64,000 nt of DNA from Opitutaceae bacterium (lineage in GTDB: Bacteria; Verrucomicrobiota; Verrucomicrobiia; Opitutales; Opitutaceae), in NCBI GenBank assembly GCA_028280945.1, contig JANQKV010000033.1:1-64000 (forward strand), given 5' to 3'. The position numbers and the translations under genes were made by a program. Numbering within the stretch: position 1 is the stretch's first letter; every line of letters starts with the position of its first letter. Below the pieces are notes generated by a model. The model saw only the letters and a list, made by a program, of their open reading frames with translations. It had not been told where the DNA came from and made no database searches. Below are positions 32,977-41,406 of the stretch, piece by piece.

Positions 32977-33950
32977 GAAAATGCGCCGAGGCCGTTCCTG
33001 CCAAAGACCGGCTCCATCAGGCCCTTGAGATAACCGATTGCAAAAATGTGGCCCGGCAAGCCGTAGCCCTCCGCTGACTCCGTTTCGATCGCAAGCCGGG
33101 GCACATGGTCCACCCGGATGAAACCTCTGTATCCAATATTCTTATACACTCGCATCAGGTCGACCATGTCCGTCGGGCCGTTGTCCGGAAAGGTCTCCCG
33201 AAAGTCCGTCAACCCGCCCGCCACGTCGCGAAAGTGCACGAAGTGGATGCGATCGCCAAAGTGCCGGATCATCGCGGCCAGATCCACGCCCAGCTCGGCG
33301 AAGCAGCCTTGGCAAAAGGTCAGGCCGTTGACCGGACTGGGATGCATCGCAAACAGCCGGTCGTAGTTTTCCACACTGCGCATGATCCGGGCGAGATTCC
33401 ACATGGGGGAGAGCGGCGGATCATCCGGATGCATCGCCAAATTAACCCCGGCGGTTTCAGCTGCGGGGATGACGGCCCGCAAAAAGTAATCGAGGTTGTC
33501 CCACATCTCCTCGTCGGTGGTGACGCCTTCATCCGTGAGTCGCTCGTTGTTCGAACCCTCCAGCTGAAAACTGCTCGTCAGCGCCCCACCCCGCTCCGGG
33601 GTTTCAAATGACGTCCGGATCACCATCGCATCGCGGGTCACCTGTGGCATGAAGTTGTAGCACAAGGTGCGGATGCCGAGTCTGCCCATGTTCCCAATCG
33701 CCCGTTTGTAGTCCTCGATCTGGGCGTCGCGCCCGTCTTTGCCCAACACGATGCGGTCGATGGGCGGGCCTCCCTCGATCACCGAAAGCTGCAAACCGCA
33801 GCGCTCCGCCTTTTCTTGGGCTGCTTTGAGTCCCGTGAAGCTCAACGGCATGCCCGCCATGTCGTAGAAGCATTGATGCTCCACGCCAATTTGCGCGAGG
33901 GTCCGCAGATTGGATTCCGAGGGTGGTTGGGCGACGGCGGCTATCTTCAT
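32973..33950 (-). CDS. Mannonate dehydratase (UxuA-like)
   Basis: A 325-residue TIM-barrel protein. The M-H-P-D-D-P-P motif near residue 185, the F-V-H-F-R-D-V motif near 255 and T-D-M-V-D-L-M match UxuA, which dehydrates D-mannonate to 2-keto-3-deoxygluconate in glucuronate catabolism. It is shorter than E. coli UxuA (about 394 residues), as in other short-form homologues. First gene of a three-gene operon. The reaction assignment is good but not certain, because the TIM-barrel isomerase superfamily is broad. Confidence 0.75.
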   Translation of the reverse strand: MKIAAVAQPPSESNLRTLAQIGVEHQCFYDMAGMPLSFTGLKAAQEKAERCGLQLSVIEGGPPIDRIVLGKDGRDAQIEDYKRAIGNMGRLGIRTLCYNFMPQVTRDAMVIRTSFETPERGGALTSSFQLEGSNNERLTDEGVTTDEEMWDNLDYFLRAVIPAAETAGVNLAMHPDDPPLSPMWNLARIMRSVENYDRLFAMHPSPVNGLTFCQGCFAELGVDLAAMIRHFGDRIHFVHFRDVAGGLTDFRETFPDNGPTDMVDLMRVYKNIGYRGFIRVDHVPRLAIETESAEGYGLPGHIFAIGYLKGLMEPVFGRNGLGAFS

Positions 33951-34045
33951 GGGGCGCCATCCAACGTCCTGCAGTTCGCCCCCCGGCTCAAGTCACGAGA
34001 TCAACGTGCAGGGACCCGGGTTTCGGCAGCGGATCCACCACTGTG

Positions 34046-34060
34046 TGAACTTATCGTTCA
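34046..34060. promoter_or_regulatory. Candidate operator between uronate operon and GH9-like gene
   Basis: TGAAC-TTATC-GTTCA is a small perfect inverted repeat in the 176-bp gap between the divergent mannonate dehydratase operon and the GH9-like gene. It could be a binding site for a shared sugar-responsive regulator. Short arms make it weak evidence. Confidence 0.3.
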
Positions 34061-34126
34061 TGCGCTCATCAGTTTAAGCGCCGCGGGATTTTCGATCTGA
34101 ATTCCACCTCATCCCCTGACGGCACC

Positions 34127-36433
34127 ATGAAACCTTCCCCTCGCCTCTCTCTGCTTTGGCTGCTCGCCGCCCTTCTCACGACTCCTTCCATCGCCACCGC
34201 CGCCAAGTTGGTCAGTATCCAACCCGTCGATGACCGCTGCCTCGTGCTCCATTTTCAGGACGGTCGCGTGGACTACCACTGGGACAACTTGGACGAGGAC
34301 GCTTGCGGCGGTTGGGGCGCGTTGCACACCGAGAACTGGCACCTCTGCAACGACAAGGACAAGTATGTCCCGTTCGGCGCTCCTTTGGACACGGTGGTCG
34401 TCTCACAGGCCGACACGTTTGCGGTCATTAGCGCGGACGACGAACGCTACGGGGCTGCCGGCACAGCTCCCGTTGCAGCCTACCGGAAGTCAAAGGTCTG
34501 GGAAGCGGCTCATGATGAGCGCAAGCCTGCCATGCACCACTGGGTCTATCTCGAGCTCCCGGACGCCCTCCGCATCGGCGCGAACTACCAGGTTGTCATC
34601 GATGGCCGCGCCAACAGTTCCGAAACCTCTGTAACGTTCACTTGGAACCCCCAAGCAATGGAGTCTCCCTCGATCAAAGTCTCCCATGCTGGCTACCCCC
34701 GCCAGGCCCCCAGCAAACTCGCCGACGTTTACCTGTGGATGGGAGACGGGGGCGGCCGGGACTTTGCCCGGTTGGAAGGCACTCCGTGGTCGCTGATCGA
34801 CACTGCAACCGGCGAAACCGCCTTCGCGGGGGAATTGACCTTCCGCCTGCCGAGTGGACCCGAAGTGCACTCGAATCTGAATCTTACCGAGGCCGACGTC
34901 TGGGAATGCGACTTTTCCGAGTTCACCGGAGCTGGAACCTATAAATTGGTCATCAACGGGATCGGCAGCAGTGCTCCGTTTGCCATCGGCGACGACATCA
35001 TGGGCGAACCGTTTCGGACCGCGATGCAAGGGATGTTCTATCAACGCATGGGTTGCGATGAGGCCCCGGCGGGAGATTTCCCCTTGGCCCGCCGACCGCT
35101 GTTTCGCCAAGGGGTGGAGCCCGAGGGATTCAAGGTGCTCATTTCGAAACGCGAGATGGTCACCGGGGTAAACCCCGACCGCCGCTCCTGGTATGCCGAG
35201 GAACTCACGGGTGAGGTGGCCAGGGAAACTTGGGGCGGTTGGTCCGATGCCTACGACAACGACCAACGACCGGACAACTTCATCTGTGTGTTCGACATTC
35301 TGCTGACCTACTACCTCAACCCTACGGCGTTTACCGATGGCCAGCTCTACATCCCGGAAATTAGTAACGGCATCCCTGACATTCTGGACGAGGCACTTTG
35401 GGAAATAGACTGGTGGTTGCGCATGCGTGACAGCCAGGGCGGTTACCTGACCGGTTTGACCAACATCGTGCCGCCCGAAAACATAAACTACGCCGGTGCA
35501 CCATGTGCGTGGCAGGGGTGGTGTGTCGCGGCAGGTTCGGCCATGGTCGCCGACTGTTTCCGCCTCGCCGGAAACTCTGCCAAACAAGCCTATTACCTGC
35601 AGCAAGCCTTGGAGGCTTATCGCTGGGCCGAAGCACAGGACGACCAGATGCTCGACGTGGGTGCTCACGAATTCCAGGGCCGCGACCTGCGCATGACCGC
35701 CGCTGCATTCCTGTTTAATCTCACAGGTAAACCCGAATTCGAAAGTATTGTCATCGCGGACACCATGGTCGACACGGCCGCCGGCGTGGTGCTGCAACTC
35801 GGCCAACGCTCCCAGCAATACGCCACCGTCGCCTACCTCTCCTCTCCGCAGGAGGTTTCCGCCCCAAAGCTGCAAGCCCGCATGATCGACGCGTTGCTGG
35901 ACCAAGCCACGGAGCAGCACCTCAATCCGATGCAAGCCAGCCCAACCCGCTCGGCACGCTGGACCGGAGCGTGGGACGGCGTGGCCAAGACGTCGGCCGA
36001 AACCACCTTGCTGACCCTGGCCCATCACTTCAGCGAGGACGCCGGCACCCGCAGGCTCCTCGAATCCGCACTGAACGCCGAGGCCGAGTTCACCTTCGGC
36101 CGCAACCCGCTGGGGCTGGTCACCATGACCGGACTGACCGACCGCTCGGTTGATCAAACCTTCGCACCCGGCCGCCGCGATGGTTACCCGGGGCTGACTC
36201 CAGGTTGGACGCCCTACATGTGCCGCGACGGTTGGGGCAACGCTGACGACATTCACCGCTGCGGCTGGTATACCAATCGCAACTATCCCGCTGACAAAAT
36301 CCGCTGGCCCCACGGTGAACACTTCTGGAACAGCCGCTACAGCGTGCCCAACAGCGAAGCCACGCCTCACCAAACCTTTCGCCAAAAGATCCTCCTCTAC
36401 GGCTACCTCCACGCGATCTACCACTCAGGATGA
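34127..36433 (+). CDS. Secreted GH9-like glycoside hydrolase
   Basis: A 768-residue secreted enzyme. The signal peptide ends near T-A-A-K; residues about 185-290 look like the N-terminal Ig-like domain common in GH9 proteins. The catalytic (alpha/alpha)6 domain begins at G-G-W-S-D-A-Y-D-N-D near residue 370, matching the GH9 D-A-G-D motif with both aspartates kept but glycine replaced by tyrosine and the following Y-G-K lost. E-I-S-N-G-I-P-D-I-L-D-E-A follows, also GH9-like. A late glutamate in N-S-E-A-T-P may be the general acid. Beta-glucan or glucosamine oligosaccharide is a likely substrate; the exact specificity is open. Confidence 0.75.
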   Translation: MKPSPRLSLLWLLAALLTTPSIATAAKLVSIQPVDDRCLVLHFQDGRVDYHWDNLDEDACGGWGALHTENWHLCNDKDKYVPFGAPLDTVVVSQADTFAVISADDERYGAAGTAPVAAYRKSKVWEAAHDERKPAMHHWVYLELPDALRIGANYQVVIDGRANSSETSVTFTWNPQAMESPSIKVSHAGYPRQAPSKLADVYLWMGDGGGRDFARLEGTPWSLIDTATGETAFAGELTFRLPSGPEVHSNLNLTEADVWECDFSEFTGAGTYKLVINGIGSSAPFAIGDDIMGEPFRTAMQGMFYQRMGCDEAPAGDFPLARRPLFRQGVEPEGFKVLISKREMVTGVNPDRRSWYAEELTGEVARETWGGWSDAYDNDQRPDNFICVFDILLTYYLNPTAFTDGQLYIPEISNGIPDILDEALWEIDWWLRMRDSQGGYLTGLTNIVPPENINYAGAPCAWQGWCVAAGSAMVADCFRLAGNSAKQAYYLQQALEAYRWAEAQDDQMLDVGAHEFQGRDLRMTAAAFLFNLTGKPEFESIVIADTMVDTAAGVVLQLGQRSQQYATVAYLSSPQEVSAPKLQARMIDALLDQATEQHLNPMQASPTRSARWTGAWDGVAKTSAETTLLTLAHHFSEDAGTRRLLESALNAEAEFTFGRNPLGLVTMTGLTDRSVDQTFAPGRRDGYPGLTPGWTPYMCRDGWGNADDIHRCGWYTNRNYPADKIRWPHGEHFWNSRYSVPNSEATPHQTFRQKILLYGYLHAIYHSG

Positions 36434-36443
36434 CCCCCTGACT

Positions 36444-36468
36444 AACTGTCACTTAATAAGTGACAGTT
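36444..36468. repeat. Palindromic repeat A (11-bp arms)
   Basis: AACTGTCACTT and AAGTGACAGTT are perfect inverse arms around a 3-base AAT loop, 10 bases after the GH9-like stop. It shares the 19-base core TGTCACTT-AAT-AAGTGACA with the larger repeat at 36504-36546. The element has no T-tract and is not a simple terminator. Confidence 0.75.
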
Positions 36469-36503
36469 TACCCATGTGCCGGGACGCAAACTGCACACTT
36501 TTT

Positions 36504-36546
36504 CCCCGCCCAGAGTGTCACTTAATAAGTGACACTCTGGGCGGGG
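36504..36546. repeat. Palindromic repeat B (20-bp arms)
   Basis: A perfect 20-bp stem with a 3-base AAT loop, running from CCCCGCCCAGAG to CTCTGGGCGGGG with the same core as repeat A. Arms this long do not arise by chance in a window of this size. It lies 73 bases before the helicase start. The pair resembles REP-type elements mobilised by RAYT transposases, but no transposase gene is nearby, so the origin is inference. Confidence 0.85.
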
Positions 36547-36619
36547 GTGCTGGTAACTTCAGCGTGGCGCCTAGATTCAGCTTTCGTTCCTTCGCGGAAA
36601 CCCTGAACGTCTTCCGTTC

Positions 36620-38644
36620 ATGGATTTCATTCTGGATCGCGACGAAGACACGCCCGTTCACGACGGTTACCCGCCGATCGACTTTCGCGAAGCCCTGAAC
36701 GACGAGCAATACGCCGCAGTCACCGCGGAACCCGGTCCCTTGCTTGTGCTCGCTGGCGCCGGCTCCGGCAAGACCCGCACCCTCACCTATCGCGTCGCCT
36801 GGCTGCTCCACCAGGGGGTGCCACCCGGCGAAATCATGCTGCTGACCTTCACCAACAAAGCCGCCAAGGAAATGCTGCACCGCGTGCATGACCTCACCGG
36901 CGAGGACGCCCGCCGATTCTGGGGCGGCACGTTCCACAGCTTGGGTCACCGGGCCCTGCGCATGTTTGGCGATTCGCAGGCCCTCAATCTGCCCAAGAAC
37001 TTCACCATCCTCGACGCCGACGAATCGGAGTCGCTGCTCAAACGCACCGTTGAGGCCGAGCAAAAGGGGTTCTTCAAAGACAAGACCAACCCGCGCCCGA
37101 AACCTCTCTTCAGTGTGCTCTCCATGGCCCGCAACACCCAGGAGACCCTCGCCGAAACCGTCGACAAACACTTCCCGCAGTATGCCAACATCACAATGGT
37201 GCTGCCGACCTTCGCGAAGATCTACGACGAGGCGAAACGGGAGCAGAATGTGGTCGACTACGACGATCTCCTGGAGCTCTGGCTAAAGCTACTGACCAAC
37301 GACGAGAAAGTCGCCGACTATTTTTCCCACCGCTTCCGCCACCTGCTGGTCGACGAATACCAGGACACCAACACGGTCCAGTCCCAGATCATCGACCGCC
37401 TCGCATCCCATCACCACATCATGGCGGTCGGCGACGACGCGCAGTGCATCTACTCATGGCGCGGCGCCGACTTCGCCAACATCATGACCTTTCCGGAGCG
37501 CCATGCCGGAACCGCGATTCATCGCATCGAGACCAACTACCGCTCCACCCCCGAGATTCTCGAACTGGCCAATGGCGTCCTGCTCGCCCAGCCCGCCGGA
37601 CGCCATTTCGACAAGGAACTGCGCGCCGCCCGACCACATTCGCACAAGCCCTTTGTTGTGCAGGCCATGGACGACCGCGAGCAGGCCGAGTTTCTGGTCA
37701 AGCGGATCCGCGCCCTGGTGGAAGACGAGGGAGTGGACCCATCTCAAATCGCCGTGCTCTACCGATCGCATTTTGTGGCGTTGGAGACCCAACTCACGTT
37801 TTCGCGGACGGGCATCCCCTACCACATCACCAGCGGAGTGAAGTTTTTTGAACGCCAGCATGTGCGCGACCTCGTCGCCATGCTGCGCTTTATCTACAAC
37901 CCCACCGATGCCTCCGCCTGGCAGCGTGTCGCCTGCCTGCTGCCCAAGATCGGCGAAAAGGGCGCGCAAAAGATTTACGACGCGGCGCTCGACCACGCCC
38001 GGCTGATGCAGCTCGACTTCGTTGATGCGTTGGAGACCGACGATGTGAAATCCAAGGTGCCAAAAGGAGCCCGCGACGAATGGCCGAGCTTCTGTGCATC
38101 GTTGCGGCAAGTCGCCGATGACATGCGCAACGAGCCCCCTCAGATCACCGTCGAGACCGCCATTGACGGATGGTATGGCGATTACCTCAAGGGCGCCTAT
38201 GCCGATTATATCGACCGCCTCGATGAACTGGGCGCACTGGCCGGTTTCGCCGCCCGCTTTACCGAGATGCAGGACCTGCTTGCCCAGATCGTGCTGCTCA
38301 ACGGTGAGACCAACGACAAGGGCGTCGAAGAAAGCTCCGAAGCCATCCGCCTGACCACCGTACACCAAGCCAAAGGCCTCGAATACGATGTCGTCTTCGT
38401 GATCGGTTGCGCTGACGGCACATTCCCCGGACGCCGTTCGATCGAGGCCGGTGACGTCGAGGAGGAACGCCGCTTGTTCTACGTCGCGGTCACCCGGGCC
38501 AAGAACGAGCTCTACCTATGCTATCCACGCGTCGCCACCAAGGCCGGCCCCGGCGGCATGCTGTTGACCCCTTCCCGCTTCATCCAGGAAATCCCCCCCG
38601 ACCTCTACGAGCCCCTGCGCATCAAACGCGCATCGGGTTGGTGA
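36620..38644 (+). CDS. UvrD/Rep/PcrA-type ATP-dependent DNA helicase
   Basis: A 674-residue superfamily 1A helicase that unwinds DNA 3'-5' in repair or replication restart. Motifs appear in order: Q-motif-like Y-A-A-V near residue 34, Walker A A-G-A-G-S-G-K-T-R-T near 46, motif II V-D-E-Y-Q-D-T-N near 247, motif III G-D-D-A-Q-C-I-Y-S-W-R-G-A, the N-Y-R-S motif IV and motif VI V-A-V-T-R-A-K-N-E-L near the C-terminus. It is single-copy here, and shorter than E. coli UvrD (720 residues), so UvrD, Rep or PcrA cannot be told apart. Confidence 0.92.
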   Translation: MDFILDRDEDTPVHDGYPPIDFREALNDEQYAAVTAEPGPLLVLAGAGSGKTRTLTYRVAWLLHQGVPPGEIMLLTFTNKAAKEMLHRVHDLTGEDARRFWGGTFHSLGHRALRMFGDSQALNLPKNFTILDADESESLLKRTVEAEQKGFFKDKTNPRPKPLFSVLSMARNTQETLAETVDKHFPQYANITMVLPTFAKIYDEAKREQNVVDYDDLLELWLKLLTNDEKVADYFSHRFRHLLVDEYQDTNTVQSQIIDRLASHHHIMAVGDDAQCIYSWRGADFANIMTFPERHAGTAIHRIETNYRSTPEILELANGVLLAQPAGRHFDKELRAARPHSHKPFVVQAMDDREQAEFLVKRIRALVEDEGVDPSQIAVLYRSHFVALETQLTFSRTGIPYHITSGVKFFERQHVRDLVAMLRFIYNPTDASAWQRVACLLPKIGEKGAQKIYDAALDHARLMQLDFVDALETDDVKSKVPKGARDEWPSFCASLRQVADDMRNEPPQITVETAIDGWYGDYLKGAYADYIDRLDELGALAGFAARFTEMQDLLAQIVLLNGETNDKGVEESSEAIRLTTVHQAKGLEYDVVFVIGCADGTFPGRRSIEAGDVEEERRLFYVAVTRAKNELYLCYPRVATKAGPGGMLLTPSRFIQEIPPDLYEPLRIKRASGW

Positions 38645-38733
38645 ATGAGCAAGGAGAAGAAAAATCGGCAAAATATGCGAAGAGGGGTAGCAGTTTTTAT
38701 GACCTGATATGTCTCCACATAGCGGAGATACAC

Positions 38734-41271
38734 ATGAAATCAAAATCACCTTTGGGCAGGCAGTTTTCGAGATATCTGCCGCTTTGCATCTGCTTGGTTT
38801 TGTTTGCGAACCCGGTGTCGCTATTGGCGCGAGCGCCGAGTCACCCGGCGATACATGTGGATAGGGAATTCTACGTCACCCACCCAAACTTCTACGAGCG
38901 GGGTGAGTCAGCGGCCGCAAGAGTGGTTCTACCGGATAACTTCCTCCCACCGGTAACGTTCCAATGGTATCATGACAACGCCGCTATACCCGGAGCCAAT
39001 TCACCTGAGTTCACCATCGAATCGATCGAGAGCGATCATGCGGGAACCTATCATTTGGATATTGTGACGCCGATGGGTCGGGTTCGCGCACGAGGGAACC
39101 TAGTTATCAACACCGGCTACGAATTCACGGAAAGTATCGACCCAAGTTTTGTGCAAACCCCTCTTTCGCAGGAGTCCCTCGATTCCCGAAAACTGGAAGG
39201 TTTCCTTTCTGACGATCGACTATTGGTATCCTACGGATCGGAAACCGGGCGGGGCTGGGTGGTGCTAGCAGTCGATGGCAGCAATCTACTGAGTTTTGAA
39301 CACCCTGATCGCGACGCGGAGCTCCTCCATATTACCAAGAAGGACCAACTCGTTTTCTCGAAGGCACCCTTCATCCTGAATGCCAGTGGAATACCACAGT
39401 CGTTTGTGCTACCCACAATGTTCATTCCGGAAGCCGGACTGCAGGAGGCCGCCAGTCTGGCTGACGGCAGACTATATCTAAGACAGGGACGGACAATTCT
39501 ACGGTGCCTTGCTGATGGATCAATCGATCCTGATTTTACTCCCATCGAAGGCCGGCACCGCTTTTCAATTGATGCAGCCGGCCGTGTGTATGTCAGCAGG
39601 AGAACCTCTTTTTCAGTCTCGGATGACGTTTATTGGACCCCCTACTGTGACCGCCATCTTGAAGACGGCTCCCGTGACGAGTCATTTACGCAAATTAGAG
39701 GAAGATACGACTCTTCCCCTTTCGATCTCATCGTTACCCCCTTTATCGACGGAAAAATCCTCGTCTACTACAGCAAACCTCAGGCCAATCAGCTCAGTTC
39801 TCTAGAGCTTTACAATGAAGACGGCACTAAATCCCAACCAGAAATCCGTCCTCTGCAGTTCCCCGCAACTGATTCACCCGCTATCGACGTCGAGCGAGGT
39901 CTGGTGTATGTCAACACCAGCTTCGGTTTTCCGTTCAATATGGTTCGTCTGAGGATCGCAGAGAACACATTGGAAAGGGATACCCCCTACTACTTTGGCC
40001 GCCGTTCCGTGTCGATGTTCCACCCCAAAGTCTCTCCAACCGGTAAAGTCTACGCGACATTCTATGACGGATCCTCTTGGCACCTTCCCCCCCAAGGGTT
40101 CTTTCGATTGCAGACCAACCTGGAAACCCCGAGTGACCTTCCTCCCGCCATTGGGGTAAATTCTGATCAAGGACCAGATTCCAAAGAATTCGTGATTTCG
40201 GCAGAGGTGGAAACTAACCACAGCTTCACGAGCGAATGGATCCCGCTGGACGGCCAAGAAATGCACTTGGAACCCTCACCTGGCGAAATACCGCAGATTC
40301 GAATCACCTCTTGGGAACAAACCGGCAGGTATCAACTTCGGGTTACAGACCCTTATCGGACAACTCTAAGCGAGGTGATTGATACGAGGCTACAGCGCAG
40401 TCCGGTGGCGCTCGCCAATTTCTCCGGCCGTGGCCAACCGGGATTGGGTGAAAACACCATGATCGCAGGCTTCACCCTGGAAGATAATGGCATGTCGATC
40501 CTGATTCGTGGCGTCGGTCCCACTCTGAGTGAATACGGGGTCGAATCACCTGTCACCGATCCAGCAATAAGAATATTTGATGCCAGCCAAACTGAAATCA
40601 GCTTTAATGACAATTGGGGAGATGACGCGCCGACGTCCGTGGACAAACTGCTCAGGGGAACAGGCCGAGCTGGCGCGTTCCCTATGGCGGAAGGCAGCGC
40701 TGATGCCGCAGTGATTGAGTTTCTCAACTCTGACGACACGACCACGGCCCACCTTCAGGTCCCAAACGAAGACTCTCGAGTCGCCTTGATCGAGGTCTAC
40801 AACGCCAGTTTCGAAACCCGACCCGAACGACCCAGGTCGCTAAAAAATCTGTCGCTCCGCGTGCGCACCCAACCGGACGAGGGCGTATCCATCGCAGGGT
40901 TTGTTCTAAACGATCCCTCAGGTCTGGGTGAACCCACCCGGATTTTAATGCGGGCGGTGGGACCATCTCTCAGTGCTCACGGTATTGCAGATCCACTCAC
41001 CTCGCCAAGACTGATCCTGCGAAATTCCAATGGGGAGTTGATTGCCGATTCAACGGACTGGAGCAATGAGTCCAGCGCGGAAGGCATCACCTACGCTGCA
41101 AATCTGGTGGGAGCATTTCCCTTGGATCCCACGCTGACAGACGCCGCGCTCCTGTTGGAGTTGCCACCGGGAGCCTACACCATGGCAGCGGAATCAAACG
41201 ACAGCACCCAGACCTCCGGAGTAGTCCTGCTTGAGATCTACATCGTGCGCTCTTCGAGACGCGCCTACTGA
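38734..41271 (+). CDS. Secreted Ig/propeller protein with two C-terminal modules
   Basis: An 845-residue secreted protein. Residues 1-33 form a signal peptide (L-P-L-C-I-C-L-V-L-F-A-N-P). An Ig-like domain follows (F-Q-W-Y-H-D-N, H-A-G-T-Y-H). The middle has delta-60-type propeller units (D-G-S-I-D-P-D-F and D-G-S-R-D-E-S-F). Two tandem C-terminal modules begin at about residues 560 and 701, the second closing with L-L-E-I-Y. The start at 38734 has G-G-A-G at a good distance, one of the few Shine-Dalgarno-like sites here. It overlaps nothing; upstream in-frame sequence overlapping the helicase is excluded. Its overall plan parallels 3471-6617. Function unknown. Confidence 0.75.
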   Translation: MKSKSPLGRQFSRYLPLCICLVLFANPVSLLARAPSHPAIHVDREFYVTHPNFYERGESAAARVVLPDNFLPPVTFQWYHDNAAIPGANSPEFTIESIESDHAGTYHLDIVTPMGRVRARGNLVINTGYEFTESIDPSFVQTPLSQESLDSRKLEGFLSDDRLLVSYGSETGRGWVVLAVDGSNLLSFEHPDRDAELLHITKKDQLVFSKAPFILNASGIPQSFVLPTMFIPEAGLQEAASLADGRLYLRQGRTILRCLADGSIDPDFTPIEGRHRFSIDAAGRVYVSRRTSFSVSDDVYWTPYCDRHLEDGSRDESFTQIRGRYDSSPFDLIVTPFIDGKILVYYSKPQANQLSSLELYNEDGTKSQPEIRPLQFPATDSPAIDVERGLVYVNTSFGFPFNMVRLRIAENTLERDTPYYFGRRSVSMFHPKVSPTGKVYATFYDGSSWHLPPQGFFRLQTNLETPSDLPPAIGVNSDQGPDSKEFVISAEVETNHSFTSEWIPLDGQEMHLEPSPGEIPQIRITSWEQTGRYQLRVTDPYRTTLSEVIDTRLQRSPVALANFSGRGQPGLGENTMIAGFTLEDNGMSILIRGVGPTLSEYGVESPVTDPAIRIFDASQTEISFNDNWGDDAPTSVDKLLRGTGRAGAFPMAEGSADAAVIEFLNSDDTTTAHLQVPNEDSRVALIEVYNASFETRPERPRSLKNLSLRVRTQPDEGVSIAGFVLNDPSGLGEPTRILMRAVGPSLSAHGIADPLTSPRLILRNSNGELIADSTDWSNESSAEGITYAANLVGAFPLDPTLTDAALLLELPPGAYTMAAESNDSTQTSGVVLLEIYIVRSSRRAY

Positions 41272-41310
41272 TCGCCAGGACCATTCAAATCCTGAGAAAC
41301 CGGCCTATCG

Positions 41311-41372
41311 CTTCAACGCGTCTTTCTCTCCAGGAGACAAACGTAATCAACGCTTTTGTGGCGTTGAAGTTT
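41311..41372 (+). terminator. Terminator-like hairpin with an alternative pairing partner
   Basis: TCAACGC at 41346-41352 pairs with GCGTTGA at 41360-41366 to form a 7-bp hairpin followed within two bases by TTTT, a weak terminator for the gene ending at 41271. The upstream sequence CTTCAACGC at 41311-41319 can pair with the longer GCGTTGAAG at 41360-41368, so the two structures exclude each other. It lies 34 bases before the sulfatase start, an attenuator-like arrangement. Confidence 0.4.
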
Positions 41373-41406
41373 TGCACGTCGCCGGAACATCACATGAACT
41401 GACTCC

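Noticed and set aside
34490..36424. A 644-codon antisense frame over the GH9-like gene
   Set aside because: Shadow of the coding strand: the + strand shows signal peptide and GH9 motifs, while this product has no membrane, signal or domain pattern.
36620..38644. CRISPR or mobile element association of the palindromes with the helicase
   Set aside because: There are only two palindromes with different outer arms and no spacer periodicity, and no transposase or integrase gene is nearby.
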